Source of the DNA: Spirosoma oryzae
GTDB taxonomy: Bacteria > Bacteroidota > Bacteroidia > Cytophagales > Spirosomataceae
Reading direction: 5' to 3'
NCBI RefSeq assembly: GCF_003002825.1
Contig: NZ_PVTE01000007.1
Location: 62,001 to 126,000, forward strand
Length of the DNA stretch: 64,000 nucleotides
Each line of letters opens with the position of its first letter. The first letter of the stretch is position 1. A program made the position numbers and the translations under genes. This document shows, piece by piece, positions 18,722 to 27,900 of the stretch. Under the pieces are notes generated by a model. That model was not told the DNA's origin. It was given only the letters and a program-made list of their open reading frames with translations, and made no database searches.

Positions 18722-19447
18722 ATGACGATACTGATTATTGAAGATGAGGCCATCACGGCAATGGCCATGCAGGAAACGCTGGAAGCCGCCGGCCATTCGG
18801 TGCTGGCCGTGGCTCGTACGTACGAACAGGTGCAGGACGTGTTGCAAAAGCAACTACCCGATCTGGCCATCGTCGACATTCACCTGAGCCGATCGACGAC
18901 AGACGGCATAACGATTGCCCGCGAAATCACGACCCACTACCTGATTCCGATTGTTTATCTGACGGCGCACTCGGAGCCACAGGCCTATCAGGCGACGAAA
19001 GACACAAACCCGGCTGCCTATCTGCTCAAGCCGTTTGATCCAACGGAACTGGTGACGCAGATCGAGGCTGCCTACGAGCGGTTTCAGCAGGGGCGCGTGC
19101 GTCGCCCTGATAGTGAATTGCCGCTGATGCTGCCGGTGGTGAAGGGGTACCGAAAGATCGATCCCGGCAGGATTCTGTACGTTATGGCGGCTGGCGCTCA
19201 CGCCAATGTTTACGTGCACGACCAGGAAAAACCGTACTTTACCAGTATCTCTTTGGGTCGGCTCGAACAGTACCTGACGACGCCTAATTTCTACCGACTG
19301 TCGCGATCCCTGCTGATCAATCTCGACTATCTGGAGCGGCTCGAACAGCATCACCTCTACATGGCTACGCACGCCAAACCGCTGGACATATCGGAAGCAA
19401 AACGGCAGGAACTGCTTCGGCAGATGACCGTAGTCCGGACGAAGTGA
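18722..19447 (+). CDS. LytTR-family response regulator
   Basis: The 241-residue protein has a receiver domain (about 1-120: acidic pocket IIEDEA, phosphorylated Asp in LAIVDIHLS, YLTAH, and LLKPF with the conserved Lys). A LytTR DNA-binding domain follows (about 140-238: ILYVMAAGAHANVYVHD, SLGRLEQYL and FYRLSRSLLINLDYLE). It starts 12 bases after the kinase stop, a clear two-component operon. Target promoters cannot be read from the window. Confidence 0.95.
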   Translation: MTILIIEDEAITAMAMQETLEAAGHSVLAVARTYEQVQDVLQKQLPDLAIVDIHLSRSTTDGITIAREITTHYLIPIVYLTAHSEPQAYQATKDTNPAAYLLKPFDPTELVTQIEAAYERFQQGRVRRPDSELPLMLPVVKGYRKIDPGRILYVMAAGAHANVYVHDQEKPYFTSISLGRLEQYLTTPNFYRLSRSLLINLDYLERLEQHHLYMATHAKPLDISEAKRQELLRQMTVVRTK

Positions 19448-19552
19448 AGTTTTGCCGACAGGCGATCACTCTTTTTGATTTCTTAATACACTGTGCCGGC
19501 ATCGTAACCGATCTTTCCGTTGCTTTGCCGGCTATAAACGAATCCTGATTCC

Positions 19553-20263
19553 ATGAGCGCTATTCAGCTGGTTGTTTTCGACATGGCCGGTACGACCGTT
19601 ACCGATCACCACGAAGTTGAACGATGTTTCGCCGAAGCGGCTGCCCAAACCGGCCTGACCGTTTCCGACGAACGGATTCTGGCCATGCAGGGGCTGTCGA
19701 AACGGCACGTATTCGAGACGCTCTGGAAAGAACAGCTGGGAGCCGATAGCCCTGAAGTACCGACCCATGTCGACGTATCATACGACGTCTTCCGGGACGT
19801 GCTGGAGGACCACTACCGGAAACAGGGCGCAACGCCGACCGATGGTTGTCTGGACACATTTGCAACCCTGCACGAGCGCGGTATCAAAATTGCCCTGACC
19901 ACGGGTTTCTACCGCGTTGTGACCGACATTATCCTGGAAAAACTGGGCTGGCTCGACGGACTGAATGAACAGCGGATCGGCACGGCCGACAGCCTGATTC
20001 AACTGTCGATTGCCAGTGACGAGGTGGCGCAGGGGCGTCCGCAGCCGTTGATGATTCAGCGCGCCATGCAGCTGCTGAACGTAACCGACCCGAAGCAGGT
20101 CGTCAACATTGGCGATACGCCCTCTGATCTGTTGTCGGGGCAGGCAGCCGGTGTCGCCCTGAACCTCGGCCTGACCAACGGTACCCATACCCGCGCCCAG
20201 CTCGAAGCCTACCCACACGACAAACTGCTCGGCTCACTACGGGAATTGCCCGATTTGTTGTAG
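19553..20263 (+). CDS. Phosphonatase-like HAD hydrolase
   Basis: The 236-residue HAD protein has the phosphonatase form of motif I, DMAGTTV (nucleophile D10), where ordinary HADs have DxDGT. K50 in MQGLSKRH sits where PhnX has its Schiff-base lysine in the cap. Later motifs are LTTGFYR (motif II) and VVNIGDTPSDLL (motif IV). It matches the phosphonatase-like group (TIGR03351) that lies next to the FAD oxidoreductase family TIGR03364 in many genomes, exactly as here (20417). PhnX hydrolyses phosphonoacetaldehyde to acetaldehyde and phosphate; the substrate of this group is thought to be a related phosphono-aldehyde. It lies in the cytoplasm, and the family call is firmer than the substrate. 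Confidence 0.88.
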   Translation: MSAIQLVVFDMAGTTVTDHHEVERCFAEAAAQTGLTVSDERILAMQGLSKRHVFETLWKEQLGADSPEVPTHVDVSYDVFRDVLEDHYRKQGATPTDGCLDTFATLHERGIKIALTTGFYRVVTDIILEKLGWLDGLNEQRIGTADSLIQLSIASDEVAQGRPQPLMIQRAMQLLNVTDPKQVVNIGDTPSDLLSGQAAGVALNLGLTNGTHTRAQLEAYPHDKLLGSLRELPDLL

Positions 20264-20266
20264 ACG

Positions 20267-20372
20267 GTGTAACCCAGACGTCCACGTCTGGTAGCCGCGA
20301 TAGCGGCTAAAAAAGCATCCGCGTAGAGTAGTTAGCCTGACGGCTACCAGACCCGCGCCGGCACCTACGCGG
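20267..20372 (+). repeat. Dispersed palindromic element, decayed copy
   Basis: GTGTAACCCAGACGTCCACG (and the following TCTGG) repeats, with one mismatch, the arm of the perfect inverted repeat at 48495-48598. A small hairpin TAGCCGC-GATA-GCGGCTA follows, then rearranged pieces (CCAGAC, GGTGTAGCCC near 20358-20372). It fills the gap between the HAD and FAD genes; just after it come TAAACCG/CGAAAACCG motifs (20383-20403). Confidence 0.75.
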
Positions 20373-20416
20373 TGTAGCCCCCGTAAACCGAATACCGAAA
20401 ACCGTTTCCCGACCTT

Positions 20417-21562
20417 ATGCCTGCTTACGATCTGATAATTATTGGTGCCGGAGTCCTCGGCACATTCCATGCATACCACGCGGCCAAAGCCGGGAAACGG
20501 GTGCTGCTGCTGGAAAAAGACCGCTATCCGGTTGGCGCTACCGTCCGGAATTTCGGTCAGGTCGTCCCGTCGGGGCTGGCGGGGCGATGGTTCGACTACG
20601 GTCGACGGAGTCTGGAGTTATACCGCGAAATTCAGCAACAAACAGACATCACCATCCGGCAGAACGGTACGGTTTATGTAGCCTCGGAACCGAGCGAATG
20701 GCAGGTCGCCAACGAACTGCACGATCGCTACAGCCGCATCGGTTACCGCAGCGAATTACTGTCGAAAGAACAGGTGCTGGCGAAGTGGCCAAGCCTGCGC
20801 GCCGACTACGTGTACGGTGGCCTGTTCTTCCCCGACGAACTAAGCGTCGAGCCGGAGCAGATGATTCATCAACTGATCGGCTTCGTACAGGAAAAGCTAG
20901 CCGTCGAGTATCGGCCCGGCTCTGTCGTCATCGGCTGTGAACCAATTGGCGACCATGTACGGGTGACGCTGGCAAACGGTCAGACAGTAGAAGCGGGGCG
21001 GGTGCTGCTGTGCGGTGGCCACGAGGTGCGGCTTCTGTTTCCCGACGTGCTGGCGCAGGCCGGGCTGGTTGTCAGCAAGCTTCAGATGTTGCTGGCCGAA
21101 CCCGTCGCCGGCCTTGAACTGCCCGGCAACATTCTGACCGGCCTGACGATTCGGCGCTACGAAGCCTTCCAGGAATGTCCGTCTTACCCGCAGCTGACGC
21201 CCGTTTCACCCGAACTCGCCGAGTTGCAACGTTGGGGTATTCATATTCTGTTCAAGCAGGCAACGGATGGCTCGATCATCGTCGGCGACTCGCACGAATA
21301 CGCAGCCGCCACGGCGCAGGAAGACCTCGGCTACCATACACAGGACTACATCAACAACCTGATGCTGACCGAAGCCCGCCGGATTGCCGCCTTCCCGCTG
21401 ACGGTTCGCAAGGCGTGGGCTGGCTTTTACAGTCAGACGCCCAATGAGATTTTCGAATACGACGTCGCGCCGAACATCCGTATCATCACCGGTATTGGTG
21501 GTAAAGGCATGAGTTCCAGCGCGGGTTACGCCGAAGAAAGCATTCAGCAGTGGGGGCTGTAA
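20417..21562 (+). CDS. FAD-dependent oxidoreductase, phosphonate-associated (TIGR03364 type)
   Basis: The 381-residue DAO-superfamily enzyme starts with the dinucleotide-binding motif DLIIIGAGVLGTFHAYHAAK and an acidic residue at the end of strand 2 (LLLEKD). A second typical segment is NFGQVVPSGLAG. The C-terminal GIGGKGMSSSAGYAEE closes the FAD site. Its partner upstream is the phosphonatase-like HAD. The family is reported in synteny with that HAD and with phosphonate transport genes, and a role in oxidative deamination of an aminophosphonate to a phosphono-aldehyde has been proposed. The HAD would then cleave the C-P bond. The substrate is inference. Confidence 0.85.
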   Translation: MPAYDLIIIGAGVLGTFHAYHAAKAGKRVLLLEKDRYPVGATVRNFGQVVPSGLAGRWFDYGRRSLELYREIQQQTDITIRQNGTVYVASEPSEWQVANELHDRYSRIGYRSELLSKEQVLAKWPSLRADYVYGGLFFPDELSVEPEQMIHQLIGFVQEKLAVEYRPGSVVIGCEPIGDHVRVTLANGQTVEAGRVLLCGGHEVRLLFPDVLAQAGLVVSKLQMLLAEPVAGLELPGNILTGLTIRRYEAFQECPSYPQLTPVSPELAELQRWGIHILFKQATDGSIIVGDSHEYAAATAQEDLGYHTQDYINNLMLTEARRIAAFPLTVRKAWAGFYSQTPNEIFEYDVAPNIRIITGIGGKGMSSSAGYAEESIQQWGL

Positions 21563-21581
21563 GTCGTTCGACGCAGCCTGA

Positions 21582-22577
21582 TTAGTTCGCCTGGGGGTTT
21601 GTGCGCTGCGTAAGTTGTTCCCAATTGCCGTGCGCAAACAGGGCCTTTTGTTCGCCGGAAAGCGGTGCCTGTTCCAGAAACGAACGGGCTTGTCGGCCGG
21701 GCCGGTACTGGTACGGATAATCGGTTGAGAACAGAATCCGCTCCGGGCCGACGATCTCCAGCGAGCGCTGCAAATACGCCGGACTCCACATGCCGCTGGC
21801 CGTGACGTACAGGTTCTGCCGGAAATAATCGGCGATGGGTCGTTGCAGCTTGGCGATCTGTCCGAGCGCGTTCATTCGTTCCAGGTAGAACAGAACGACC
21901 TCGCCCCAATGGCCGAGAATCAGTTGAAGCGTGGGGAATTTGTCGAAGACACCGGCTACGATCAAGCGGATAAACTGAATACCCGCTTCGTAATGCCAGC
22001 CCAGCCCAAACGTCGCAAACGCCGTGTCGACCGTATCGGTAAAGCCGGAATAATAGACGTCCCGAACAGCGCGCTGGGGTATCTGCGGGTGAATGAATAC
22101 CGGTACGCCCAACTTAGCGGCTGTCTCGAACAGGGGCAAAAAGTCGGGGTGGTCCAGGTTCTTCTCGCGGGTCCGGCCGCACAGCATGGCACCCTTCAGA
22201 CCGAGCTGGGTTACGCTCCGCTCCAGTTCTGCCGCCACATGAGCCGGCGAAGCGGTGGGCAGGGTGGCGAAGCCCTGAAAGCGCGTGGGATGTTCAGCTA
22301 TCGTCGCGGCCAAGAAATCGTTCGTTTGCCGGGCCAGTAAGACACTCTGATCGGGTTCGAGGTTGTGCAGGGCGGGCGTCGTTACCGACAGCACCTGCAC
22401 GTCGACCCCCGCTTCGTCCATCAGCGCCAGCCGTTGCGCGCCGAGATCCACCAGCCGTTCGTCGATGATGCCCTGATCCAGCCGGTCGGTACCTTCCTGA
22501 CCAATGGTGGATGTGGCCCAGGCCGAACGAATGGCGCTCGTCAGAAAATGCTCTTCAATCGCAATCAGCTTGGTCAT
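21582..22577 (-). CDS. Amidohydrolase-2 family hydrolase/decarboxylase
   Basis: The 331-residue protein is a TIM-barrel amidohydrolase of the gamma-resorcylate decarboxylase/ACMSD group. It starts KLIAIEEHF, where most relatives have the first metal site IDxHxH (here an E-x-x-H variant). Metal-site residues continue with VFIHPQ, LILGHWGE and a late Asp in ILFSTDYPY. Members decarboxylate aromatic acids or hydrolyse C-C or C-N bonds. It is convergent with the FAD gene (20 bases between stops) and follows the MFS gene on the minus strand, so it may belong to a separate MarR-controlled aromatic-acid unit rather than the phosphonate set. Confidence 0.82.
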   Translation of the reverse strand: MTKLIAIEEHFLTSAIRSAWATSTIGQEGTDRLDQGIIDERLVDLGAQRLALMDEAGVDVQVLSVTTPALHNLEPDQSVLLARQTNDFLAATIAEHPTRFQGFATLPTASPAHVAAELERSVTQLGLKGAMLCGRTREKNLDHPDFLPLFETAAKLGVPVFIHPQIPQRAVRDVYYSGFTDTVDTAFATFGLGWHYEAGIQFIRLIVAGVFDKFPTLQLILGHWGEVVLFYLERMNALGQIAKLQRPIADYFRQNLYVTASGMWSPAYLQRSLEIVGPERILFSTDYPYQYRPGRQARSFLEQAPLSGEQKALFAHGNWEQLTQRTNPQAN

Positions 22578-22580
22578 GGT

Positions 22581-22679
22581 TTATCGCGGGATTCGCCGGG
22601 TAAGGTCCTGCGGTTTAACCGGCGAATCGGCGCGTTGTTCGAGCCAACGTTGATAGCGATACATAAGTCGGCCAGTCAT
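22581..22679 (-). CDS. Possible 32-residue small protein
   Basis: Between the MFS and amidohydrolase genes on the same strand is an ATG-to-TAA frame of 32 codons: MTGRLMYRYQRWLEQ, then RADSPVKPQDLTRRIPR. It stops 3 bases before the amidohydrolase ATG. Both starts share the context GTAAACCATGAC / ATAAACCATGAC. The composition (Arg, Tyr, Gln) is plausible for protein, and the position between two co-directional genes fits an operon, but there is no family match that I know. Confidence 0.35.
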   Translation of the reverse strand: MTGRLMYRYQRWLEQRADSPVKPQDLTRRIPR

Positions 22680-22716
22680 GGTTTACGCGTAGTAGGCCCA
22701 CTGTTACCGGCGTTGT

Positions 22717-23997
22717 CTATACGGTTAGCGTGGCTTCCTGCACGGCGACCGGGGCCGGCTGAATAACCGGTTTGGGTCGGTGGGCTTCGCGGAGATGGTG
22801 GACGTGGAAGGCACCGATCCCCAGTGCCAGCAGGCCCTGAAGCATGACGGTATTCTGTACGCCGATGCGCTGCGACACGACGCCCGCCAGTAGACTGCCA
22901 ATCGGCTGCATCCCGGCATTGGCCATAACAAAAAGGCTGATGACCCGCCCGCGCATGATCGGGTCCGACTGCGTTTGCAACAGCGTATTGGTGATGGTTA
23001 CCTGCGACATCATCCCGAACGCACCGACGGCCAGCAGGGCAAGTGCCAGCGGATACCAGCCCGTGTGGGAAAACAGGATCAGGCCGGAGCCGAAGATAAA
23101 CGTGTTGATCGCCAGGACGTTGTTCAGGTTCGCGGTTGGTTTGAGTGACGCCAGGTAAAGCGCCCCGATGAACGCGCCCAACCCGATGGCACTATCGATC
23201 AGGCCGAAGGTCGAGGCTGTTCCGTGAAAAATATCCCTGGCGTAGACCGGCATCAGCGTCGTGAAGGGCAGTACCAGCAGGCTTGTCAGGGCCAGCCGGG
23301 TGATGATAAACCGAATCGACTCCGTGTGCTTCGCGTAGGAGAATCCCTCTACCAGTTCGCCCAGCATGTTTTTGGGGTGGGAGCGGGGGGCGAAGGCTGG
23401 TAGTTTTATCAACAGCAGCGAACCGATGACCGCAATAAAGCTCACGGCATTCAGCCCGAAACAGACGACTTCCCCAAACTGCTCGATGACGAGTCCGGCC
23501 AGGGCGGGACCAATCAGTTTCGACAGGTTGACCATCGATGAGTTCAGCGCTACGGCATTGGAAAGATCGGCTTTGTCGTTGACCAGCTCGTACACCAGCG
23601 ACTGCCGGGCCGGTACATCGAAACCGTTGATCAGCCCCAGCAATACGCTCAGGCCGATGATCGTCCAGACGGCGTCGGCCTGGAAATAGACGACAGTCGT
23701 CAGCAGGATGGCCTGCACCATCGATAGGACCTGTGTCAGCAACAGGACTTTGTAGCGGTCGTACCGGTCGGAAACGACACCCCCGATGGCGGTAAGCAGC
23801 GCCGACGGAAACAGCGTGGCAAAGACGCTGATACCCAGCATTAGTTTGGACTGCGTGGTCGAGTAAATGACCCAGCTGACGGCGGTTTTTTGCATCCAGG
23901 TTCCCAATAGTGAAAGGGATTGCCCGGTAAAGTAAAGTCGGTAATTGCGGTTACCGAAGGCCCGGAAAGTTTGACTGTTCAATTCGTACGCATTCAA
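22717..23997 (-). CDS. MFS transporter (MFS_3/EntS-like)
   Basis: The 426-residue protein has about 12 transmembrane helices. Its opening (FRAFGNRNYRLYFTGQSLSLLGTWMQ) is typical of the MFS_3 group of exporters, and the loop between helices 2 and 3 is GGVVSDRYDRYKVLL, the family's DRxxR motif. Relatives export siderophores or drugs. It is preceded by a MarR regulator on the same strand (114 bases) and followed by the small frame and the amidohydrolase, an arrangement usual for a small-molecule-inducible exporter/degradation unit. Confidence 0.92.
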   Translation of the reverse strand: MNAYELNSQTFRAFGNRNYRLYFTGQSLSLLGTWMQKTAVSWVIYSTTQSKLMLGISVFATLFPSALLTAIGGVVSDRYDRYKVLLLTQVLSMVQAILLTTVVYFQADAVWTIIGLSVLLGLINGFDVPARQSLVYELVNDKADLSNAVALNSSMVNLSKLIGPALAGLVIEQFGEVVCFGLNAVSFIAVIGSLLLIKLPAFAPRSHPKNMLGELVEGFSYAKHTESIRFIITRLALTSLLVLPFTTLMPVYARDIFHGTASTFGLIDSAIGLGAFIGALYLASLKPTANLNNVLAINTFIFGSGLILFSHTGWYPLALALLAVGAFGMMSQVTITNTLLQTQSDPIMRGRVISLFVMANAGMQPIGSLLAGVVSQRIGVQNTVMLQGLLALGIGAFHVHHLREAHRPKPVIQPAPVAVQEATLTV

Positions 23998-24019
23998 TAA
24001 GTGGTTGTATTCTATGCGG

Positions 24020-24113
24020 GAAGAAAGAAGAGAGATGTGAGAAGAAAGACAGGGCTGGTAGCATAGTGCCGCACTCTTTTCTCTTTCTTCTTTTATCTTT
24101 TCTCTTTCTTCTC
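24020..24113. repeat. Inverted purine/pyrimidine tracts between marR and the MFS gene
   Basis: The left arm (24020-24051) is made of GAAGAAAGA-like units, and the right arm (24074-24113) is its complement made of TTTCTTCTC-like units, about 22 bases apart. The arms can pair into a long imperfect hairpin. The right arm runs up to the marR stop. Confidence 0.8.
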
Positions 24114-24549
24114 AATCAACACCAAGTAGCCGGTTCAACGGCCCAAGTGCCCGGCGCAGCAACGCCTGGTCGTCGGGCGAACAGGTTTGCTGAATGGCGT
24201 CGGCCAGCCACTCGTCGCGTTCGTGTCGGGTGGTGTCCAGAAATGCCTTGCCTGCTTCAGAGAGTGAAATGCCCACCGTCCGGCGGTCGGTTTCCAGCGG
24301 TTGCCGGATGATGTAACCCAGTTCAAGCAGGTGCCCCAGAATCTGCGACATCGACTGCGACGTTACTTTTTCCCGCTTCGCCAGTTCGCCCGGCAGCAGC
24401 ATCGGGTGCTCATCCAGCAATTTGATCACGCTTCGTTCGGTCATCGACAGCGGACTCCGGCCCGACGAGTGGCTACGCAGTTTCTTGGTCAGCCGTGATA
24501 CAACCGTGCGCAGATCGGATGCTAATTGTGAATCGTCAAGTTGTACCAT
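24112..24549 (-). CDS. MarR-family regulator
   Basis: The 145-residue protein has the MarR winged-helix layout: N-terminal dimer helix, ERSVIKLLDEHPMLLPGELA, recognition helix VTSQSMSQILGHLLELGYI, and the wing TDRRTVGISLSEAGKAFL. These regulators repress neighbouring exporter or catabolic genes until an aromatic or other ligand binds. It is the first gene of a minus-strand unit with the MFS transporter, small frame and amidohydrolase. A palindrome just upstream could be its operator. Confidence 0.93.
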   Translation of the reverse strand: MVQLDDSQLASDLRTVVSRLTKKLRSHSSGRSPLSMTERSVIKLLDEHPMLLPGELAKREKVTSQSMSQILGHLLELGYIIRQPLETDRRTVGISLSEAGKAFLDTTRHERDEWLADAIQQTCSPDDQALLRRALGPLNRLLGVD

Positions 24550-24951
24550 ACTGGTTCAGTAAATTACGTAAGTTACCTTACTAATACGACAGAAGTTGGA
24601 CCAGATTAGTGCCGTATTCATCAACTTTTTCTGTCTGCTACTTCGCTCGGCTACCGGGTAGTAGGCGCTGATTTTTACCGGATTGTTAACCGATCATGCG
24701 CTCATCTATTCGCCGGCTGTGAGCGATTGAGTTGATAGCGACGGCCATTGCCGACGACGCGCGTACTAGTTATTTTTTTGCCGGACAACTCCAGTCCGCT
24801 ACCGTTAAGCTTGCGTAAAATTTCGGTAGTATTATTCATAAACGATTGATAAACAGATGGCTGACGTCCGGGGTTGTCGCGGGTACTTTTGTGGGCAAAT
24901 GCATACTAACCTGCACGCTGAATGCTTACTTTTTTACGTTCATCCCGAACT
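24550..24951. other. 402-base intergenic region between marR and susC
   Basis: The region is divergent: marR leaves to the left and susC to the right, so promoters for both should be here. Apart from the palindrome next to marR I see A/T-rich stretches (around 24765-24780 and 24815-24850) but no clear TAnnTTTG motif, riboswitch or small gene. Confidence 0.5.
24559..24583 (-). promoter_or_regulatory. Candidate MarR operator
   Basis: On the minus strand, AGTAAG-GTAA-CTTACG forms an inverted repeat (AGTAAG/CTTAC) followed by a second TTACGTAA palindrome, 10-35 bases upstream of the marR ATG. Position and shape fit autoregulation. It is not shared with another gene that I can see. Confidence 0.4.
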
Positions 24952-27900
24952 ATGCAGCCACTACGGCAACTGGCTTGCGCCTGGGCGCTGATAGTGCTGA
25001 CGACGGTATCTGCTCTGGCGCAGACAACCGTTACCGGAACCATTATTTCCGCTGACGACCAGAAACCGCTCCCCGGTGTATCCGTAATCGTTAACGGGTC
25101 GACGACCGGTACGACATCGCTCGGCGATGGTACCTACAAGCTTAACGTCCCGGACGGCTCGGCTACACTGACGTTTTCGTTTATCGGGTTCGATTCACAG
25201 GAAATTGCGGTTGGTAACCGCTCGCGCATCAACGTGACCATGCGGACGAACAGCCGCGAACTGTCGGAAGTGGTTGTGACTGCGCTTGGTATCAAGAAAG
25301 ATATCCGCAACACGGCCGTTGCCATTCAGACCGTCGACGGGGCGGCACTGGTAAAAGCCCGCGAACCAAACCCAATCAATTCGCTGACGGGTAAGGTTGC
25401 CGGTCTGACGGTCGGGCCGTCGTCGGAGTTGCTGGGTGCGCCGAGTATCGCCCTGCGCGGCAACACCGACATTCTGTACGTTGTCGACGGTATTCCGATC
25501 AACTCGGATACCTGGAACATCAGCAGCGATGATATCGATACGTATACGGTGCTGAAGGGCGCATCGGCGTCGGCACTGTATGGGTTCCGGGGTAAAAACG
25601 GAGCCATCCTGATCACGACCAAGCGCGGCTCGAAAGATAAGCGCGGCTTCTCAGTTGAAGTGAATACAAGTCAGATGGCCGACAAAGGGTTCATCGCCAT
25701 TCCGAAAGTACAGGATCAGTACGGCCCCGGCGAGTACGGCGTGTATGCGTTCGGGGATGGCAAAGGGGGCGGTATCAACGACGGTGACTACGACATCTGG
25801 GGGCCCGCGCTGAACGGTCAGTTGATTCCGCAGTACGACAGCCCGGTCAATACGGGTCAGTCGTACACGACCAAGTTCTGGGCCGGTTCGTTTACCAGCG
25901 ACCGCCAGCCGACGCCTTTCACGGCGCGGGGTGCCAACAACCTGCAACGGTTCCTGCAAACGGGTATCCTGAGCACTAACAACATCGCGGTTTCGTCGGC
26001 TACGGACAAGTACGACCTGCGTTTTTCGGTGTCGCAGAATTACCAGCGCGGCCTCGTTCCTACCACCCGTTTGAATATCACCAATTTCAATACGACGCTT
26101 GGTTTCAACTTCACGCCGAAGCTGCGGTTTGAATCGAATATCAACTTCAACCGCCAGTATACACCCAACATTCCCGACGTACAGTACGGCCCGAACTCGC
26201 TCATTTACAACGTACTGATCTGGGGTGGTGCCGACTGGAACGTCGACGACATGAAGCAGATCTGGCAGCCGGGTAAAGTCGGTACGCAGCAGATTTACGC
26301 CGAATATCAGCGGTATAATAACCCGTGGTTTCTGGCCGAATACTGGCAGCGCGGCCACTACATGACCAACGTCTACGGCTACTCGTCGTTGCGTTACCGG
26401 ATTATGGATGGGCTGGACCTGACGGCTAAAGTGCAGGCAACGACCTGGAACCTGCTCCGTAACGAGAAGTTTCCGTACTCGGCCACGGTATACGGTCGCG
26501 AACAGGCCAAAGGCGACTACCGCGAAGATCGGCGTAACCTGCTCGACAACATCAACCAATTGCTGTTGCAGTACAGCAAAAACGTGTCGCCCAGCCTGAC
26601 CGTCAATGCATTGGCCGGCGCGGAAATGCGGGTATTCAACTACAACTCCAGCTATACGACGACCAATTACCTGATTGTACCGGGTGTCTACAATTTCGGT
26701 AACTCGCTGAACCCGGTGCAGTCGTCGAACTATATGGCGGATATGCGCGTACTGTCGGCCTACTACTCGGCTGACTTCACGTACAAAAATTACGCGACGC
26801 TGTCGACTACGGGCCGGATGGATAAACTCTCGACCCTGCCCAGCGGTAAGAACGCTTACTTCTATCCGTCGGTGGCGCTGAACACGGTCGTCTCAGATTA
26901 CGCCCGGTTGCCGGAAGCTATTTCGTTCCTGAAACTGCGGGCCAGCTACGCCAATGTGAAAGACGCCCTAACGCAGGCATCTATCGGGGCCACACCGGGT
27001 GCGACTTACCCGGTGGGTTACGGTCTGCAATATTCATCGACCTACGGCGGACCAACCTACCAGAACTCGGCGGTGTACACGCTGCCAACGTCCATCAACA
27101 ACCAGCCGTCGGCCTACTACACCAACACGCTGAACAACCCGAACCTACGCCCGTCGTCGACCTCGCAGACGGAGGTCGGTCTGGACATCCGCTTCCTGAA
27201 AAACCGGCTTGCCTTCGACGCTGCTTATTACATCAGCAACGACGGTCCGGCTATTTTCAACCTCCCGCAGTCGGAAGCAAGCGGTTATCCGGGCCGACTG
27301 GTAAACGGTATCAAGACGCAGAAGAAAGGGATCGAACTGTCGCTGACGGGTCAGGCGCTGCGATTGCCCAACAGCTTTCGCTGGGACGTGCTGGTGAACT
27401 ATTCGAGCTACGTGCAGCGGCTGAAAGAAGTATATCCTGAAGGCGGGATTAATTCGGTGCCTTCGAACTACTTTGTGAGCGGCAGCAGCGACGCCCGGTA
27501 CGTCAATATCGGCGATCGCGTCGATGCGATCTACGGTACACAACTGGTTCGCACGCCAGATGGACAGTTGATCAACGATGCGGGGGGGCGGCCGATTATC
27601 AACCAGACTCGTCAGTTTCTGGGTTATGCCAACCCGAAATTCGTGTGGGGTATCAACAACCGCTTCGCCTATAAAGACTTCACATTCAGCTTTCAGTTCG
27701 ATGGTCGCGTAGGCGGGGTTATCGGCGACTACATCAAGCAGAAGTCGTATCAGGGTGGTCGTAACATCGAGACGGTGGAAGGCGCGATTGGCGCAGCCCG
27801 TCTGAACGATGTGCAGGGTATCAAGTCGTACGTCGGGTCAGGGCTGGCACTAGGTTCGGTAGCGATCAAGTACGACGTAAACGGTAATGTTACCAACTAT

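Noticed and set aside
25651..26559. 302-codon minus-strand frame inside susC
   Set aside because: Antisense shadow; the plus-strand susC sequence is complete and well supported.
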